From the NCBI GenBank assembly GCA_910587165.1, contig CAJUKP010000004.1, positions 114,467 to 178,466 on the forward strand: DNA of 64,000 bases, in the 5' to 3' direction. Below are positions 44,812 to 52,921 of this stretch, piece after piece. Position 1 is the first letter of the stretch, and the number at the start of each line of letters is the position of its first letter. This DNA is from an uncultured Duncaniella sp. Its GTDB lineage: Bacteria > Bacteroidota > Bacteroidia > Bacteroidales > Muribaculaceae. The position numbers and the translations under genes are program-made. The notes below the pieces were generated by a model. It made no database searches. It saw only the letters and a list, made by a program, of their open reading frames with translations, and was not told where the DNA came from.

Positions 44812-45360
44812 TTACTCTTTTATTTTCTCTCCTATAACGAATTCAATGCAGTCGCTGTCTATTACTTTCGACCTGAATTCATTGATCTTCTGAGTGGAAC
44901 AATCAGTCAGAATCACTTTTACCACATTCTCCTTGGTGAATATTCCAAATCCGGCCAAAATATCAAATAACCCATCGCGTTTTTCCTTGAAATAATTCTC
45001 CAACACACTCCTGACATCCAGAAGTGTCTGATAAGAATGCTCACAAGGTAAATATATTATATCCGAATTACCGTTGACCGATGACATGGCCCGCCGGGCT
45101 TTGGATTCATCGGTAACAAGCATGACCACCCTCCCTTCTCCATCAATATATGTTCCGCCAAAATAATCAGGATACCGCCCATCCTCAGAACGTGATGAAT
45201 ATTTCAAAACCGACAGAATCTGATCCTGCAATTGCCTTGATCCTTCAATATTAGCGGAATACGATATGGGATACGCTGAAACATCATTCAATATCAGCTT
45301 GTTTCCTCCACAAGCGACGGATAACAGTAGAAAAGTTATGGCGGCGAATTTATTTCTCAT
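44812..45360 (-). CDS. Putative lipoprotein of unknown function
   Basis: A 182-residue protein with leader MRNKFAAITFLLLSVAC, the lipid-modified Cys being residue 17. The segment PDYFGGTYIDGEGRVVMLVTD resembles the prodomain-like repeat of alpha-lytic-type proteases, seen in a number of Bacteroidales lipoproteins, but no protease domain is present. Several charged helices follow. ATG 45360 is preferred because the upstream starts lie at or before the -7 box. The stop lies at the edge of the palindrome block. Function unknown. Confidence 0.65.
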   Translation of the reverse strand: MRNKFAAITFLLLSVACGGNKLILNDVSAYPISYSANIEGSRQLQDQILSVLKYSSRSEDGRYPDYFGGTYIDGEGRVVMLVTDESKARRAMSSVNGNSDIIYLPCEHSYQTLLDVRSVLENYFKEKRDGLFDILAGFGIFTKENVVKVILTDCSTQKINEFRSKVIDSDCIEFVIGEKIKE

Positions 45361-45399
45361 ATATTTTTTTTGCAAAATAGCACATTTTACTTTCATTCG

Positions 45400-45407
45400 C
45401 AAATTTA
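45400..45407 (-). promoter_or_regulatory. -7 box of the lipoprotein gene
   Basis: TAAATTTG on the minus strand, 39 bp before the ATG at 45360. Confidence 0.5.
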
Positions 45408-45455
45408 TTTCGGTGTATGCGGCATTATCGCACCTTTTCATCTGTTTTGCGCCAT

Positions 45456-45463
45456 TAACTTTG
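45456..45463 (+). promoter_or_regulatory. -7 box of the 140-residue basic protein gene
   Basis: TAACTTTG, 16 bp before the ATG at 45480; about 50 bp from the divergent -7 box of the lipoprotein gene. Confidence 0.5.
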
Positions 45464-45479
45464 CAGAAAAAACAGTGCC

Positions 45480-45902
45480 ATGAAGAATCTCACAGTATCA
45501 CGCAAGGTCTATGCCGACATCACATCCCGTATAAATTCGGCCCTCTCCCACTCCGCCGCATCGGCCTCCGAGGCCATCCGCCTCGTAGATACATATATTG
45601 CCGGTGGTGACGCAGTGAGCGACGACGCCACGGCCATGCTCGCATTCAATATGATAAAGCCGGAACTTGACCGCGCGATGGTCAGGTCACGGCGCGCCCG
45701 CGAGAGAGCCAGAGCCCGCAAGGCTGCCAAGGAGGCCGGGACTCCGGATCAGCCTGTGGCTACAGCTGAGACTCGGATGGATGTTGCCGGGCCGGAGGTG
45801 CGTCTGAGCCGCAGAGACCGCCGTGCGCTCCAACGTGCGGCCTGCCCCAGAAAGAAAAACCGGCCACTACGGACAATTCCACCCGCCTCAGCCAGTATAT
45901 GA
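45480..45902 (+). CDS. Small basic protein of unknown function
   Basis: A 140-residue cytosolic protein. The N-terminal 65 residues are helical and moderately polar (LTVSRKVYADITSRINSALSHSAASASEAIRLVD). Residues 68-88 are a highly basic stretch (RSRRARERARARKAAKEA), and the C-terminus has further Arg/Lys (RRDRRALQRAACPRKKNR). Such a composition suggests nucleic-acid contact, but no fold is recognised. It has its own -7 box and ends about 100 bp before feoAB. Confidence 0.6.
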   Translation: MKNLTVSRKVYADITSRINSALSHSAASASEAIRLVDTYIAGGDAVSDDATAMLAFNMIKPELDRAMVRSRRARERARARKAAKEAGTPDQPVATAETRMDVAGPEVRLSRRDRRALQRAACPRKKNRPLRTIPPASASI

Positions 45903-46002
45903 CCCGGCGGGCTGCGAAATCGCCGGACTCACTACTTTTAGGTATTTCATAATTCAAAGATTATTGTGAAATTTGCACCTTGAAACAGAACCATCACAGG
46001 AA

Positions 46003-48399
46003 ATGAGATTATCGGAACTACCCACAGGCAGTGTGGGCGTCATAATAAAGATACTTGGCCACGGCGCTTTCCGCAAGCGCATGATAGAAATGGGATTCAT
46101 CAAGGGGCGCGAGATCAAGGTGCTCATGGCCGCACCGTTGCGTGATCCCATCAAATATGAGATAATGGACTATGAGGTGTCGCTCCGGCGTGTCGAGGCT
46201 GATCTTGTAGAGGTCGAGCCCATCGAGACCGGATCAGCCGTCACACCGGTCCACACCAATGTGGTTGACGATTCCGACCCCGCCGCCTCGGCCATACACC
46301 GCCTGGACCGCCGTAAAGTGATCAATGTGGCCCTGATAGGCAACCCCAACTGCGGCAAGACATCACTGTTCAACATCGCATCGGGCGCGCGCGAGCACGT
46401 CGGCAACTACAGCGGAGTCACCGTCGACGCCAAGAAGGGAACATTCACCCATGGCGGATACAGGTTCAATATAGTCGACCTTCCGGGCACGTATTCCCTC
46501 GCATCCTATTCTCCCGAGGAACTGTATGTGAGGCGTTACCTGCACGATGAGACCCCCGACGTGATTGTCAACGTTGTCGACGGGTCCAACCTCGAGCGCA
46601 ACCTCTATCTCACCACCGAGCTGATCGACATGGACCGCTCCATGGTGATAGCCCTCAATATGTATGATGAGCTCGAACGCGAGGGTGTGCGCCTCGACTA
46701 CAAGACTCTCGGCGAGATGATCGGAATCCCCATCGTGCCCACAGCAGCCAAGACAGGGATGGGAGTGGGAAATCTGTTCGACACCATCATCAGGGTCTAT
46801 GAGGGCGAGGATCCGACAGTGCGCCACGTCCATGTGAGCCTCGGGGCTGACATAGAAAACTCACTCACCGAGATAAAGGATGCCCTCAAAGAACATCCGT
46901 CGGTGATGAGGCACTTCTCGCCCCGCTATCTTGCCATCAAGTTCCTGGAGAAAGATCCCGAGATACAGCACCATCTGCTCCCCCTGCCCGACTCCGGCCA
47001 TCTCATAGCCATGCGTGACCGCAAACTCGCGGAATTCGAGAAACTCCACCCCGGCACCGACATCACCGCGGCGATAGCCGACGAGAAATACGGATTCATA
47101 GCCGGCGCTCTCAAAGAGACGATGGTGAAGGACGAGAGCATCGGTCGCAACAACGCCACACACATCATCGACACCATAGTCACCAACAAGCTGTTCGGCT
47201 TCCCGCTTTTCATAGCCATAATGTTCCTGATATTCTGGGCCACGTTCTACATAGGGGCTTTCCCGATGGAATGGATCGAGAATATCGTGGCATGGCTTGG
47301 CGACACCGTGAGGGAATATGCCCCCGACGGATGGCTGAAAGACCTCGTGGCCGACGGAATCATCGGAGGTGTCGGGGGTGTGATAGTCTTCCTCCCCAAC
47401 ATCCTCATCCTCTACCTGTGCATCTCGTTCATGGAAGACTCAGGCTATATGGCCCGTGCCGCCTTCATAATGGACAAGGTGATGCACCGTCTGGGGCTGC
47501 ATGGCAAGTCGTTCATCCCGCTTGTGATGGGCTTCGGATGCACGGTTCCCTCCATCATGGCCTCACGCAGCATCGAGAGCCGCTCGAGCCGCATGATCAC
47601 CATTCTCATCAACCCCTTTGTGAGCTGCTCGGCCCGCCTCCCTATCTATGTGCTTCTGATCGGCACATTCTTCCCGGCCCATGCCACACTTGTATTCCTC
47701 GGGCTCTATGCTGTCGGGATACTCGTGGCCGCACTCACAGCCAGACTGCTGAGAAGATTCCATTTCGGCATCGACGAGACTCCGTTTGTCATGGAGCTGC
47801 CCCCTTACCGCATACCCACCCTCAAGGCCACACTGAGACATATGTGGGGAAAGGGTGAGCAATATCTGCGGAAGATGGGAGGCATCATCCTCGTGGCCAG
47901 CATAGCCGTGTGGGCGCTGAACTACTTCCCCCGCCACGATGAAAAAACGACAGATACGGCCATCGTGCAGGACGACTCGCGCATTGACCTCTCACGCGAC
48001 AGCTACATGGAGATCGTCGGCAAGGCTGTCAATCCGCTGATGGAGCCGCTCGGGTTCCACTGGCGCGCCACAGTAGCCGCCATAGCGGGCGTACCTGCCA
48101 AGGAGATCGTGGTCTCGACACTCGGTGTGCTCTACACAGGCGACGAGGAAGCATCCGATTCCACCCTCTCGGCCCGTCTCACACAGGTCAACCCTTCGAC
48201 CGGACACCCTGACTTCACCACTGCCTCGGCGCTTGCATTCATGGTGTTCGTGCTGCTCTACTGCCCCTGCATAGCCACCATCACAGCAATCGTGAAGGAG
48301 ACAGGCAATCCACGCTACGGACTCTTCACCATCATCTACAATACTGCCGTGGCATGGGTGTTCGCCTTCATCACCTATCATCTGGCCCTTCTGTTCTGA
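46003..48399 (+). CDS. feoB: Ferrous iron transporter, FeoA-FeoB fusion
   Basis: A 798-residue inner membrane Fe2+ transporter. Residues 1-75 are an SH3-like FeoA domain (MRLSELPTGSVGVIIKILGHGAFRKRMIEMGFIKG). The G domain follows: G1 GNPNCGKTSLFN, G2 GNYSGVTVDAKKG, G3 DLPGTYS, G4 NMYD. A helical GDI region and a membrane part with the two Gate motifs (LVMGFGCTVPSIMASRSIE, later VYTGD...) complete it. The FeoA-FeoB fusion is common in Bacteroidota. G4 reads N-M-Y-D instead of NKxD, as in many FeoB. ATG 46003 is chosen over the TTG at 45973. Confidence 0.93.
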   Translation: MRLSELPTGSVGVIIKILGHGAFRKRMIEMGFIKGREIKVLMAAPLRDPIKYEIMDYEVSLRRVEADLVEVEPIETGSAVTPVHTNVVDDSDPAASAIHRLDRRKVINVALIGNPNCGKTSLFNIASGAREHVGNYSGVTVDAKKGTFTHGGYRFNIVDLPGTYSLASYSPEELYVRRYLHDETPDVIVNVVDGSNLERNLYLTTELIDMDRSMVIALNMYDELEREGVRLDYKTLGEMIGIPIVPTAAKTGMGVGNLFDTIIRVYEGEDPTVRHVHVSLGADIENSLTEIKDALKEHPSVMRHFSPRYLAIKFLEKDPEIQHHLLPLPDSGHLIAMRDRKLAEFEKLHPGTDITAAIADEKYGFIAGALKETMVKDESIGRNNATHIIDTIVTNKLFGFPLFIAIMFLIFWATFYIGAFPMEWIENIVAWLGDTVREYAPDGWLKDLVADGIIGGVGGVIVFLPNILILYLCISFMEDSGYMARAAFIMDKVMHRLGLHGKSFIPLVMGFGCTVPSIMASRSIESRSSRMITILINPFVSCSARLPIYVLLIGTFFPAHATLVFLGLYAVGILVAALTARLLRRFHFGIDETPFVMELPPYRIPTLKATLRHMWGKGEQYLRKMGGIILVASIAVWALNYFPRHDEKTTDTAIVQDDSRIDLSRDSYMEIVGKAVNPLMEPLGFHWRATVAAIAGVPAKEIVVSTLGVLYTGDEEASDSTLSARLTQVNPSTGHPDFTTASALAFMVFVLLYCPCIATITAIVKETGNPRYGLFTIIYNTAVAWVFAFITYHLALLF

Positions 48400-48413
48400 T
48401 TCATAGCCTGTCA

Positions 48414-48446
48414 TTTGTAATTATTGCCGGAAAATAGTAATTTTGC
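48414..48446 (+). promoter_or_regulatory. Promoter of the GH28-mtgA-HAD operon
   Basis: TTTG at 48414-48417, a 21-bp spacer, and TAATTTTG at 48439-48446, 25 bp before the ATG. Confidence 0.7.
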
Positions 48447-48471
48447 CATACCATTCACCAAATGACACGTT

Positions 48472-49809
48472 ATGAAACCGGTAGAAATACTTCTTGCAAT
48501 CGCATTGCTCCTATGTGGCGGAGCTGCAGAGTCACAGACCATGCCGCATGAGATCGAACCCGTGAAAGCTCCGTTCGAGATGCCGGCCCTGTCGCGGCCA
48601 TCCATACCGGACCGCACCCTCAGCATCACAAAGACAGGAGCGAAGCAGGGGAAGCTTTCTACCAAAGCCATCCAGAAAGCCATCGACCGTCTCGCCGCGC
48701 AGGGAGGCGGCACTGTGGTGGTCCCGGAAGGGAAGTGGCTCACCGGACGCATACAGCTCCGGAGCAACATCTGTCTCAACATCCCGCGCGGAGCCGAGCT
48801 CCACTTCAGCGGAGATGTCAAGGACTATCTGCCGGTTGTCCCGGCCCGTTTCGAAGGGATTGACATTCACTCGCTCGGAGCCCTGATCTATGCCGACGGA
48901 GCCGAGAACATAGCTCTGACAGGCGAAGGCAAGCTCGTGGGTCCCGAACACGGATGCGAGCTTGACAAGCGTCAGGAAGGGGGCATAAGCGAAGAGGTGG
49001 GCAAACTCCCCCTCGAACGCAGAATCTATGACGGCAGCAATGATGCCCTCGTGTTCCTGCCCGTCTTCTTCGGCCCGATGAACTGCCGCAATATCCTCGT
49101 CGAAGGGGTGACATTCGAACGCTCGATATTCTGGAACATCGTTCCCATATATTGCGAGAACACTATCATCCGCGGGGTCAGCGTCAACAGCCACGGTCGC
49201 AAGAGATCTGACGGAATCGACATCGACTCCTCCGTCAACACCCTCATCGAGTACACCACCCTCGACTGTGGCGACGACTGCTTCACACTCAAATCAGGAC
49301 GCGGCATTGACGGAGTGAACCGCAACCGACCCACCGAAAACGTCGTGATACGCCACTGCCGTGTGAAGCGCGGAGTGGGTGGAATAGCGATCGGAACGGA
49401 GACCGCTGCCGGTGTAAGAAACGTCTATATGCACGACTGTGTCATGGAAAATCCCTCGTTTCCGTTCTACATCAAGACCCGCCGTCCGCGCGGAGGTGGC
49501 GCCGAAAATCTCCTTGTCGAGAGGGTCACTGTGGAAAAGAGCGGCAAATCGGCATTCAAGATTGATATGCTCGGATCGGTGGAATGGCTCGGCAAACTTG
49601 CCGAGAGGTATCCGTCGGATTTCGAAGGCTCGCTCAGACCACGCTTCGCCAACCTGACGTTCCGTGACATCACGATCAACGACTGCCCCACTCTCATCAA
49701 TGCCAAAGGCACTCCCGAGCAGCCGCTCGAAGGGCTCAGATTCGAGAATATCAAATCGCCCGTCATGACCATGGAGCTTCAGGATGTGGGCACGATGATA
49801 TTCAGATAA
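48472..49809 (+). CDS. GH28 polygalacturonase-family glycosidase
   Basis: A 445-residue exported enzyme (signal peptide ending AAESQT) with the right-handed beta-helix of GH28. Catalytic signatures are present: NTLIEYTTLDCGDDCFTLKSG holds the Asp-Asp pair of the family, and VGGIAIGTETAAGV holds the GIxIG-like segment. It hydrolyses alpha-1,4-galacturonan backbones or related xylogalacturonan or RG linkages. It adds backbone-cutting capacity to the GH78/GH141/GH127 pectin enzymes. mtgA follows after 21 bp, which is odd company for a pectinase. Confidence 0.9.
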   Translation: MKPVEILLAIALLLCGGAAESQTMPHEIEPVKAPFEMPALSRPSIPDRTLSITKTGAKQGKLSTKAIQKAIDRLAAQGGGTVVVPEGKWLTGRIQLRSNICLNIPRGAELHFSGDVKDYLPVVPARFEGIDIHSLGALIYADGAENIALTGEGKLVGPEHGCELDKRQEGGISEEVGKLPLERRIYDGSNDALVFLPVFFGPMNCRNILVEGVTFERSIFWNIVPIYCENTIIRGVSVNSHGRKRSDGIDIDSSVNTLIEYTTLDCGDDCFTLKSGRGIDGVNRNRPTENVVIRHCRVKRGVGGIAIGTETAAGVRNVYMHDCVMENPSFPFYIKTRRPRGGGAENLLVERVTVEKSGKSAFKIDMLGSVEWLGKLAERYPSDFEGSLRPRFANLTFRDITINDCPTLINAKGTPEQPLEGLRFENIKSPVMTMELQDVGTMIFR

Positions 49810-49830
49810 AAGACAGGACAACGGAGAGAG

Positions 49831-50496
49831 ATGAGACTTATTGTCAGGATTCTCAAATGGGCCGCGATACTGTTCTTCGCAAGCACATTCGCGGCAGTGC
49901 TGATCTACCGTTTCGTTCCCGTCCGGGTCACACCGCTGATGGTGATCCGCGCCATCAATCCGCAAGGCACCGTGAAGCAGCAGGAACGCGAGCGTCACTG
50001 GCGTCACCAATGGGTGCCGGTTGACCGGATCTCCCGCTGGATGCCGGCAGCAGTGGTGGCCTCGGAGGACGGACATTTCTATTCCCATCACGGATTTGAC
50101 TTCAAGGCTATCGAAAAAGCCGTGGAGGAGCGCCGCTCCGGCAAACGCAAGCGCGGCGCGAGCACAATCAGCCAGCAGACAGCCAAGAACGTGTTCCTAT
50201 GGCCGGGACGCAGCTGGCTGAGAAAGGGTCTGGAAACTTATTTCACCATTCTCATCGAGATAGCCTGGCCTAAGGAACGGATAATGGAGGTGTACCTCAA
50301 CAGTATCGAGATGGGTGCCGGAGTCTATGGCATCGAGGCCGCGGCCGGTTTCTATTTCAACACCACGGCAGACAAACTCACCAAACGGCAGTGCGCGTTG
50401 ATAGCCGTCAGTCTCCCCTCCCCGCTCAGGATGGATCCGGCCAGACCCTCGGCATACGTGCAGAAACGCGCACGTCAGATCATGAGATATATGTAA
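49831..50496 (+). CDS. mtgA: Monofunctional biosynthetic peptidoglycan transglycosylase
   Basis: A 221-residue inner membrane enzyme of family GT51 that polymerises lipid II into glycan strands. An N-terminal anchor (LKWAAILFFASTFAAVLIYRF) is followed by AAVVASEDGHFYSHHGFD with the catalytic Glu, then KRGASTISQQTAKNVFLWPGRSWLRKGLETYFTILIE and RIMEVYLNSIEMGAGVYGIEAAAGFYF, the second catalytic Glu region. No penicillin-binding domain follows, so it is the monofunctional type. The HAD gene begins immediately after its stop. Confidence 0.92.
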   Translation: MRLIVRILKWAAILFFASTFAAVLIYRFVPVRVTPLMVIRAINPQGTVKQQERERHWRHQWVPVDRISRWMPAAVVASEDGHFYSHHGFDFKAIEKAVEERRSGKRKRGASTISQQTAKNVFLWPGRSWLRKGLETYFTILIEIAWPKERIMEVYLNSIEMGAGVYGIEAAAGFYFNTTADKLTKRQCALIAVSLPSPLRMDPARPSAYVQKRARQIMRYM

Positions 50497-51138
50497 ATGA
50501 CTATGATAAAGAATCTTATTTTCGATTTTGGCAATGTGCTTGTCAGCTATGACTTCATGGCGTTCCTTGACCGCTTCTTCGGCGATGACAAAGAACGCGA
50601 GGAGGTCTTTGCCGAACGCTACATCTCTCCCGAATTCCTCGATATATGCGACCGTGAGGCAAAGCCTTTCGGCGAAATGATAGCCGAACAGAAAAAGGCA
50701 GACCCTCAGATGGCTGACGGACTGCAATATTTCCACGACAGGTTTGACGAGATAGTGACAGGCGAGATGCCTGGAATGAAGGAACTCCTCGTCTCCCTGA
50801 AGGAAAAGGGCTACCGTCTGTACGGCCTGACCAACTGGAGCAGCTCGGTCTACAAGGTCATCGACCGATACAACGATCTTTTCGGCCTGCTTGACGGATG
50901 CATAATCTCATCCGAAGAGAAACTCATCAAGCCGGAGAGGGAGATATTCATGCGACTTTGCGACCGCTATGATCTCAAGCCTGATGAATGTCTGTTTGCC
51001 GACGACAAGCCTGTCAATGTAGAAGGTGCCCGATGCGCCGGACTCAACGCTGTGGTGTTCACCGATACTCCCACCTACGTCGAGGATCTGAAAAAATTCG
51101 GAATCGAAAATACCGGTCAGGAGAAGGGTACAGAATAA
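50497..51138 (+). CDS. HAD-superfamily hydrolase
   Basis: A 213-residue cytosolic phosphatase-like protein. HAD motif I reads IFDFGNVLVSYD (Asp nucleophile plus a second position Asn), motif II is GLTNWS, and motifs III/IV are KPEREIF and ECLFADDKPVNVEGA, as in the YihX/epoxide-hydrolase-like subgroup with a helical cap. Substrate unknown. The last nine residues (NTGQEKGTE) and the stop are encoded by the left arm of repeat copy G, so the natural end was probably near KKFGIE. Confidence 0.87.
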   Translation: MTMIKNLIFDFGNVLVSYDFMAFLDRFFGDDKEREEVFAERYISPEFLDICDREAKPFGEMIAEQKKADPQMADGLQYFHDRFDEIVTGEMPGMKELLVSLKEKGYRLYGLTNWSSSVYKVIDRYNDLFGLLDGCIISSEEKLIKPEREIFMRLCDRYDLKPDECLFADDKPVNVEGARCAGLNAVVFTDTPTYVEDLKKFGIENTGQEKGTE

Positions 51139-51263
51139 CAAAAGACCATAAGAAACATATTTTTTATTTTGTTCATATATAATCAGTCTGATGAATCTGA
51201 ATCAAGAATAATTTTTGTTTCTTATGGTCTTTTGTTATTCTGTACCCTTCTCATGATCGGTAA
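51111..51263. repeat. Intergenic inverted-repeat element, copy G (short loop)
   Basis: The ends are TACCGGTCAGGAG and CTCATGATCGGTAA. The arm core AACAAAAGACCATAAGAAAC is matched exactly in the right arm (GACCAT where copies C and F have GTCCAA). The loop carries AATCAGTCTGATGAATCTGAATC, shared with copy C. The left arm contains the HAD gene's stop codon. Confidence 0.87.
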
Positions 51264-51284
51264 CTTTACAGTTGACTACGGTGC

Positions 51285-51334
51285 AAAAAAATCACCGCCG
51301 TCCATCAGAAAGCGATGGACGGCGGTGATTTTCT
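51285..51334. terminator. Bidirectional Rho-independent terminator
   Basis: ATCACCGCCGTCCATC at 51291-51306 pairs perfectly with its complement at 51314-51329 around AGAAAGC. On the minus strand a T-run follows at 51291-51285, and on the plus strand TTTTC. It serves the convergent HAD and secreted-protein genes. Confidence 0.92.
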
Positions 51335-51353
51335 ATTTATATACCTGTTTCAC

Positions 51354-52706
51354 TTATTTCACGAACACCTTCTCGGCCTTTCCACCCTGACGCTTGATGT
51401 AGAGTCCGGGAGCGAGAGCTGAGGAATTGACACGTACACCGTTGAGATTGAAATACTCGGCAGGAGCCTCAGGATTTCCTGACACTACGGAGCCTATGCC
51501 GGAGGTGGAAGCCTGGAAGTAGTCGGAGTATTCGATGCGGGCGTCGTTAACCATCTCCTCGGTATCCCAATCGAGCACGGACACCTCCCAGCTGAGAGGA
51601 TAGCCGTTGGTCTCGTCGTAGACCACCTTACCGGCAATGCGGGAATCGACATAGTCATACGAACCGTCATTGAACGAGGACTCTTCAAGGATGATAAGGC
51701 CGTAGGAATCATAGACATACTTTTCGGTAGACGAGACAGACATCACGGAACCACCTTCGCTGTATGTGGTAGTGGTCTTGAGCGTATAGCTACCGTTGTC
51801 ATCAGTGGGTGTGTACAGCATGGTGCTCTCATACGAGTCCACTCCGTTTCCACCCTTGATTGTTCCGGTGTAGCTTCCGTCGTCGGCATATTCGAAGCTA
51901 AGCTGATCCACGTCGCCGTCACCATTGTCAACGTTGGCGGTCTTTATGTAGTTACCGCTGGCGGGCAGACCGTCAATAGTGACAATCTGTCCGTTGGTCT
52001 CATGCCACACGATGTCTGAATATGTCGTGCCGGGTTCCCAGTAATACTCGTTACCGTCGTAGTTGAGCGTTTCCTCTGTGATAGCGGAGGCTTTTCCATC
52101 GTCGCCGTATGTCACCTTCAGACGGTAGATCGGATCAAACACACCCTGGAAAAGGACAGCACGCTCCACAGCGGTCACATTTCCGTCGGCGTTTCTCGTC
52201 ACTTTTTGTGTATAGTTGTTTCCGTTCTGATTCCACTGGTTATCCATCCAGTTCCACTGATATTTGGCCACAACAAACGAGGGGACTATGGCATCGACTG
52301 TGGTCTCCTCTTTCATATTGTTCTCGAAGTTCTCACCATCCTCACTCATCTGGGAGAGTTCGGTGGTGGTCTGCCCGTCGTAGGTATAGGTCAAACGGTT
52401 GACAAAGCCTTCAGAGTCAGTCACTGTCTCCGATGCAAGTCTGGTACCTTCGTAGACCAAATTATACGTATCCTCAAGATCCCAGGCGTTTCCATCCCAG
52501 CCATAGTATTTCTGGGTCTGCGAAAGCCATACTTTGGATGCTTCCTGGGCGCGACGCACAGCATCAGTCTTCACCTGTGCTGTGTGTTCCGTGCGGGCTT
52601 TCGCGTCCATACGTCTGACACGGCCGAAACGGGAGGCGGCGAACGCATCCTGAGAACCGAGCGCGAGGAGAAGAGTGCAAGAGGCTACAAGAGTAAAATT
52701 TTTCAT
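51354..52706 (-). CDS. Secreted protein with a type IX-like C-terminal sorting tail
   Basis: A 450-residue exported protein (leader MKNFTLVASCTLLLALGSQDAFA). The body is a repeated beta-strand pattern rich in T, Y, D and G (VNRLTYTYDGQTTTELSQ, LKVTYGDDGKASAITEE, LSFEYADDGSYTGTI), like RHS/YD-type repeats. The C-terminus YFNLNGVRV...LAPGLYIKRQGGKAEKVFVK matches the sorting-tail pattern of Bacteroidales secreted proteins, so delivery to the cell surface by type IX secretion is likely, but no such machinery is in this window. Function unknown. It has a -7 box at 52738-52731. Confidence 0.78.
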   Translation of the reverse strand: MKNFTLVASCTLLLALGSQDAFAASRFGRVRRMDAKARTEHTAQVKTDAVRRAQEASKVWLSQTQKYYGWDGNAWDLEDTYNLVYEGTRLASETVTDSEGFVNRLTYTYDGQTTTELSQMSEDGENFENNMKEETTVDAIVPSFVVAKYQWNWMDNQWNQNGNNYTQKVTRNADGNVTAVERAVLFQGVFDPIYRLKVTYGDDGKASAITEETLNYDGNEYYWEPGTTYSDIVWHETNGQIVTIDGLPASGNYIKTANVDNGDGDVDQLSFEYADDGSYTGTIKGGNGVDSYESTMLYTPTDDNGSYTLKTTTTYSEGGSVMSVSSTEKYVYDSYGLIILEESSFNDGSYDYVDSRIAGKVVYDETNGYPLSWEVSVLDWDTEEMVNDARIEYSDYFQASTSGIGSVVSGNPEAPAEYFNLNGVRVNSSALAPGLYIKRQGGKAEKVFVK

Positions 52707-52730
52707 AAGCATTTATTAGTGATTTCTTCG

Positions 52731-52738
52731 CAAAGGTA
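52731..52738 (-). promoter_or_regulatory. -7 box of the type IX-like secreted protein gene
   Basis: TACCTTTG on the minus strand, 24 bp before the ATG at 52706. A TTG lies 22 bp upstream. Confidence 0.6.
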
Positions 52739-52854
52739 TAAAATAATTTACAAATTATCACAATTCGCTGTTATTTTTATTGCTTTTTGCTATATTTTCC
52801 TGTTATCTATGATTTTTTTGACAGTTTTTCAAGGAGGTTATGAAAATAAAGTCC

Positions 52855-52862
52855 TATATTTG
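52855..52862 (+). promoter_or_regulatory. -7 box of the second GH127 gene
   Basis: TATATTTG, 59 bp before the ATG at 52922; the -33 element is not evident. Confidence 0.5.
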
Positions 52863-52921
52863 TAATCCGAGACATAGATACAACCGCCATATCATTCACA
52901 TTTCCCCAAACTACATTCCTG

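Noticed and set aside
44660..44893. A 77-codon plus-strand frame behind the orphan promoter
   Set aside because: It overlaps the palindrome array and the end of the convergent lipoprotein gene, and has no motif or suitable start context.
8439..51263. The seven inverted repeats considered as ordinary Rho-independent terminators
   Set aside because: Stems of 40-70 bp, large loops, shared sequence blocks and one copy between divergent genes go beyond simple terminators, though they may also terminate transcription.
51169..51390. A 73-codon plus-strand frame after the HAD gene
   Set aside because: It consists of repeat copy G plus the terminator stem.
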